NCBI GenBank assembly: GCA_910585215.1 | Contig: CAJUDQ010000002.1 | Span: 1-64,000, forward strand | Reading direction: 5' to 3' | Length of the DNA stretch: 64,000 nucleotides | Source of the DNA: an uncultured Lachnospiraceae bacterium | GTDB taxonomy: Bacteria; Bacillota; Clostridia; Lachnospirales; Lachnospiraceae | Shown: piece after piece, positions 61,173 to 64,000 of the stretch | Position numbering within the stretch: the stretch's first letter is position 1 | Layout: each line of letters opens with the position of its first letter | Notes under the pieces: model-generated | Databases searched by the model: none | What the model saw: only the letters and a program-made list of their open reading frames with translations | What the model was told of the DNA's origin: nothing | Translations under genes and position numbers: made by a program

Positions 61173-62651
61173 ATGGAGCTGGAAATTTTAAAAAACGAAG
61201 AGAAAAGAATGAATTTTATAATGTTTCTTTTTCTGGTAATTATACCCTGTGTTGCAATGGGCTATGTGTTATTGTTTAATAATGGGTCATCAAGGGATAT
61301 GATTGTTCTTTTAATGACAGGGGCCAGTATTGTGGTTAAATTATTCGAAAAATTGTTGGGAAAATATGCAAAATATTTTTATATTTCCATATTGCCCATA
61401 TTTGGAGCAGTAACAATTGTGTTGGGGAATCCGGGTTCTTTTGGTGCAATGGCTGAAGCTTATTTCCTTGTATTATTTCTTGCCATTCCCTATTATAATC
61501 TGACTATGGTCATAGTATGTACAGCAGTAACAATTATACCAAATGTCATTGCAATGTTTCTTTTTCTGGAAGAATATCTGGCAATGTATACGCTTTCTAT
61601 TTGGATTTTTGTATGGATGGTGTATATTCTGGCAGTTCTTGTAGCGGTATTTATTATTCAGAGAGCACGTTCCCTGTTTCTTGATGTGGAGCAGAAGGAA
61701 CGCAAAATGGAAGCATTGCTTGTCAATGTCAGCAATGCATTTGAGGGCTTGGAGGAATCTTCCGGAGAAATTTATGATTCTTTACATAATTTTGAAGCAA
61801 ATACTGCAGAAATTGTTTCATCGACCAGTCAGATTGCTGACAGTGCAGATATACAGATTGAACAGGTAAAAGGCAGTCTCGACATTTTTAATGATTTGAA
61901 CAATAAGATTGAAAGCTCTCAGAAGCGGCTGGAAGAGACCGTTGACAATATTATGCGGCTGAAGAAAAAGAATGATGAGGGAATTGAGGCAATTCAAGAG
62001 CTATCAGATAAATTCAGTGAAAATATAAAGTCTACACAGGTAGCATCGGAAGGTGTGACTTCCCTGGTTCAGAAATCTAATTCTATTGGTGAAATTATAG
62101 AAAGCATTGGTCAGATTGCACAGCAGACAAATCTTCTTGCTTTGAATGCAGCAATAGAGGCGGCAAGAGCTGGAGAGGCCGGTAAGGGTTTTGCTGTAGT
62201 GGCAGATGAGATTAATACACTGTCGGGTGAATCTGCTGCAGCAACGCAGAAAATTGATGTGATTTTAAAGGATGTAATTTCTACTGTTAATCAGGTCAAT
62301 CAGGTTATGGACAACAACGGTGTTATTGTGAGGCAGTCTAATGAAAAACTGAATGATACTGTTAAGATTTTTGAAGTTATACTGAAATCTTCCGAAGAGG
62401 TTATGGCTGTGATTGGTATGTTAAAGAAAGAACTTTTGGATATTGTGGATATCAAAGAGCATCTGTCTCAGGCAATGGAACAGGTAGAACATATTTCGCG
62501 CGATTCTGTAGAGAGTACGGCAGAAATCAGTGAATCAACACAAAAACAGGCAGCAGGAGTTGAAAATATTTTAAAATCCATGAAAAATGTTCAGGGTGGT
62601 ATGGAGCAGCTTTCTGAAGTGTTGAATACAAAACAGAAATTAGAATTATAA
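61173..62651 (+). CDS. Chemoreceptor-like protein with a multi-helix membrane head
   Basis: The 492-residue protein starts with about six transmembrane helices (residues about 14-170) with very short loops and no recognisable extracellular sensor or HAMP domain. A cytoplasmic signalling domain follows with the full receptor tip QIAQQTNLLALNAAIEAARA plus GKGFAVVADEI. The membrane head resembles MASE-type modules in layout. It may sense a membrane-soluble or energy-related signal. It is separate from the preceding receptor gene, each with its own terminator. Confidence 0.9.
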   Translation: MELEILKNEEKRMNFIMFLFLVIIPCVAMGYVLLFNNGSSRDMIVLLMTGASIVVKLFEKLLGKYAKYFYISILPIFGAVTIVLGNPGSFGAMAEAYFLVLFLAIPYYNLTMVIVCTAVTIIPNVIAMFLFLEEYLAMYTLSIWIFVWMVYILAVLVAVFIIQRARSLFLDVEQKERKMEALLVNVSNAFEGLEESSGEIYDSLHNFEANTAEIVSSTSQIADSADIQIEQVKGSLDIFNDLNNKIESSQKRLEETVDNIMRLKKKNDEGIEAIQELSDKFSENIKSTQVASEGVTSLVQKSNSIGEIIESIGQIAQQTNLLALNAAIEAARAGEAGKGFAVVADEINTLSGESAAATQKIDVILKDVISTVNQVNQVMDNNGVIVRQSNEKLNDTVKIFEVILKSSEEVMAVIGMLKKELLDIVDIKEHLSQAMEQVEHISRDSVESTAEISESTQKQAAGVENILKSMKNVQGGMEQLSEVLNTKQKLEL

Positions 62652-62663
62652 AATAAAATACAT

Positions 62664-62711
62664 ATAAATAAACGGATGCAGAAAATAAATTTCCTGCATC
62701 CATTTATTTAT
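62664..62711. terminator. Bidirectional terminator
   Basis: An 18 bp stem (62664-62681 with 62694-62711, one mismatch) with A/T-rich flanks lies between the convergent chemoreceptor and HxlR genes. Confidence 0.75.
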
Positions 62712-62761
62712 AAACCCAAATCGCCCCAGTGATGTTACCGTTGTTTTTAAAGTACCTATAA

Positions 62762-63103
62762 TTATTTTTTATGTAAGAAAGCTTTGAATCCTTCGCCCCA
62801 GTTTTGCATTGCATCCAGAATCGGTTTCAGACTTTGTCCCAGTTCTGTTAAGGAATATTCTACCTTTGGAGGAACTTCCGGATAAACCTTGCGGCTGATA
62901 AGCCCGTTATTTTCCATATCACGAAGCTGTGAAGTCAAAACCTTCTGCGACACATTTCCAATAGATTTTTTTAGTTCTCCAAAGCGTTTCGTACCGGAAA
63001 GAAGGTCGCGTAAAATTAAAACCTTCCATTTATCTCCAATCAGCATTAATGTAGTTTCTACCGGACATGCCGGTAATTCTGTTATTATTTTATTATCACT
63101 CAT
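62762..63103 (-). CDS. HxlR-family regulator
   Basis: The 113-residue winged-helix regulator has the conserved CPVETTLMLIGDKWKVLILR start with Cys13, then RFGELKKSIGNVSQKVLTSQ and LRDMENNGLISRKVYPEVPP. Family members often sense electrophiles or oxidants by the N-terminal cysteine. The divergent gene at 63511 is the likely target; palindromic DNA lies between them. Confidence 0.92.
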   Translation of the reverse strand: MSDNKIITELPACPVETTLMLIGDKWKVLILRDLLSGTKRFGELKKSIGNVSQKVLTSQLRDMENNGLISRKVYPEVPPKVEYSLTELGQSLKPILDAMQNWGEGFKAFLHKK

Positions 63104-63510
63104 GGTTATTCAACATCCTCTTTTTATAAATAATGTTATTGTATCATAGGACATACCAGCAATCAATATTTTAACAGAAAATTTTAAAAATATCCTGTCA
63201 ATCATTTATTCCATTACAATAATTATATGTCTGTTTAAATCTATTATATCATTACAGCAAATTTTTGATTTTTTATTTGTAAGTATACTATTGTGCGATA
63301 TCAGTATAATTTTTTTGATGCCTGTAAACAGACAGGGAAAATGTTTTACAATACCTCAAATCATAGTTACTTTTAGGTAACTATACCACAATAAAGTGCT
63401 TACTTTACAAAAAATTTTTTCTGATTATAATAAAATCAAAGCTTATAAACAACGGCCGTTTTAATGCTTTTGTATATAAAATAAAAAATAATTTTCAGGA
63501 GGAATTTGTA
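63104..63510. promoter_or_regulatory. Divergent control region with palindromic HxlR-type site
   Basis: This 407 bp AT-rich region has no gene. ATAGTTAC (63363-63370) and GTAACTAT (63377-63384) form an exact inverted repeat with a 6 bp spacer, similar to known HxlR-family sites. A second TTACTTTAC-like half-site lies about 25 bp downstream. The rest holds no feature I can support. Confidence 0.5.
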
Positions 63511-64000
63511 ATGGATAAGAATATATTTACAACTGTAAAACTTGTAAAGGGTGAAATGAATATTTATGATTTTGGCGGTATAAAACTGCATGCATATAAA
63601 ACCTGTGATTTTATTGAGGATGAAGTGTTTATTGTTGAGAAAAATGGCAAAGCGGTGATTATCGAATCTCCATGTTTTTTTGATAATATCAGTGAACTTC
63701 AGGAATATTTAAAGGATATGCAGGTAGAAGGTATGCTGATTGCATATCATGGCGCAGGAGCGACGTTTTTGCCGGATGTTTCAAGGTATGCAACCAAAAA
63801 CGCAGAGCAGTACAGCGAATCTGGCGGCGGAAAAGCTTTGATTGACAATTTTACCAAAGCATTTGGAGAAGTTTTTGATCATTCTGTTCATAAAATTACC
63901 ACTATTATTGAAGAGGGCAAGGTGACAATCGGAGGCATTGATTTTGTAATTAAGCAGACTGCAGAAGCCTTTGATGTGGAAATTCCGGAAATTAATGCAG
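63511..64000 (+). CDS. Partial protein, possible divergent MBL-fold member
   Basis: The gene begins at ATG 63511 after CAGGAGG and is open to the window edge (163 codons). The N-terminal part reads IFTTVKLVKGEMNIYDFGGI, FIVEKNGKAVIIESPCFF and GMLIAYHGAGATFLPDVSRY. The layout resembles the start of a metallo-beta-lactamase fold with the HxHxDH site replaced by YHGAGAT, so metal binding may be lost. This is a weak assignment. It is probably controlled by the divergent HxlR regulator. Confidence 0.6.
   Translation, partial: MDKNIFTTVKLVKGEMNIYDFGGIKLHAYKTCDFIEDEVFIVEKNGKAVIIESPCFFDNISELQEYLKDMQVEGMLIAYHGAGATFLPDVSRYATKNAEQYSESGGGKALIDNFTKAFGEVFDHSVHKITTIIEEGKVTIGGIDFVIKQTAEAFDVEIPEINA

Overview
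The window looks like chromosome of a low-GC, spore-forming anaerobe of the Clostridia, most probably a gut Lachnospiraceae. The evidence is the AT-rich sequence, strong AGGAGG-type ribosome sites, Firmicutes operon orders (ireB-ruvX-DUF1292-rnj; trmR next to a U32 peptidase; NifS-like next to thiI), the sporulation sigma factor SigK, a LoaP antiterminator and a raffinose-type sugar operon. No rRNA or tRNA gene and no CRISPR array was seen. The genus cannot be fixed from the sequence alone.

Positions 1-18000 are mainly housekeeping. aroK (minus) sits against the right end of an IS200/IS605-type element. A plus-strand block follows: prmA-rsmE-cysteine desulfurase-thiI, then mtaB-ireB-ruvX-DUF1292-rnj-ylbF-(MltG-like)-trmR-trhP, which is tRNA modification, RNA decay and cell-wall regulation. 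sigK lies on the minus strand; HAD hydrolase, mecA, gltX and a probable vitamin B6 pair (ECF S component plus pyridoxamine kinase) are on plus.

Positions 18000-33500 are more patchy. They hold an ABC-F ATPase, a MacB/FtsX-like exporter, loaP followed by a hairpin-rich IS-like remnant and a lone rfbB, a MerR-methyltransferase fusion, VanZ, a 5'-truncated germination hydrolase, and a toxin-antitoxin patch (hicAB, a yoeB remnant, brnTA). DUF4291, an iron alcohol dehydrogenase and a DUF362 lipoprotein follow.

Positions 33600-46600 carry a five-gene sensory/export module (response regulator, histidine kinase, lipoprotein, ABC ATPase, ABC permease). Next is a TetR-ATPase-permease exporter split by a complete tnpA/tnpB IS200/IS605 element. 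That element's left-end hairpin has itself been hit by a ~155 bp inverted-repeat element. A DUF4143 AAA ATPase closes the stretch.

Positions 46600-64000 hold a TetR-SDR unit with a decayed PEBP gene, a ProX-like deacylase, a FlxA-like coiled-coil protein, and an alpha-galactoside operon. The operon comprises a frameshifted AraC regulator, binding protein, two permeases, GH36 alpha-galactosidase and a GH13 amylosucrase-like enzyme: import, removal of galactose, then cleavage of the released sucrose. Two chemoreceptors of different architecture, an HxlR regulator and a truncated divergent gene finish the window.

The points most worth a second look are loaP with its adjoining hairpin cluster, the nested insertions in the ABC exporter, the A9 frameshift in the sugar-operon regulator, the hairpin that buries a lipoprotein ribosome site, and a lysine-rich insertion in an ABC ATPase.
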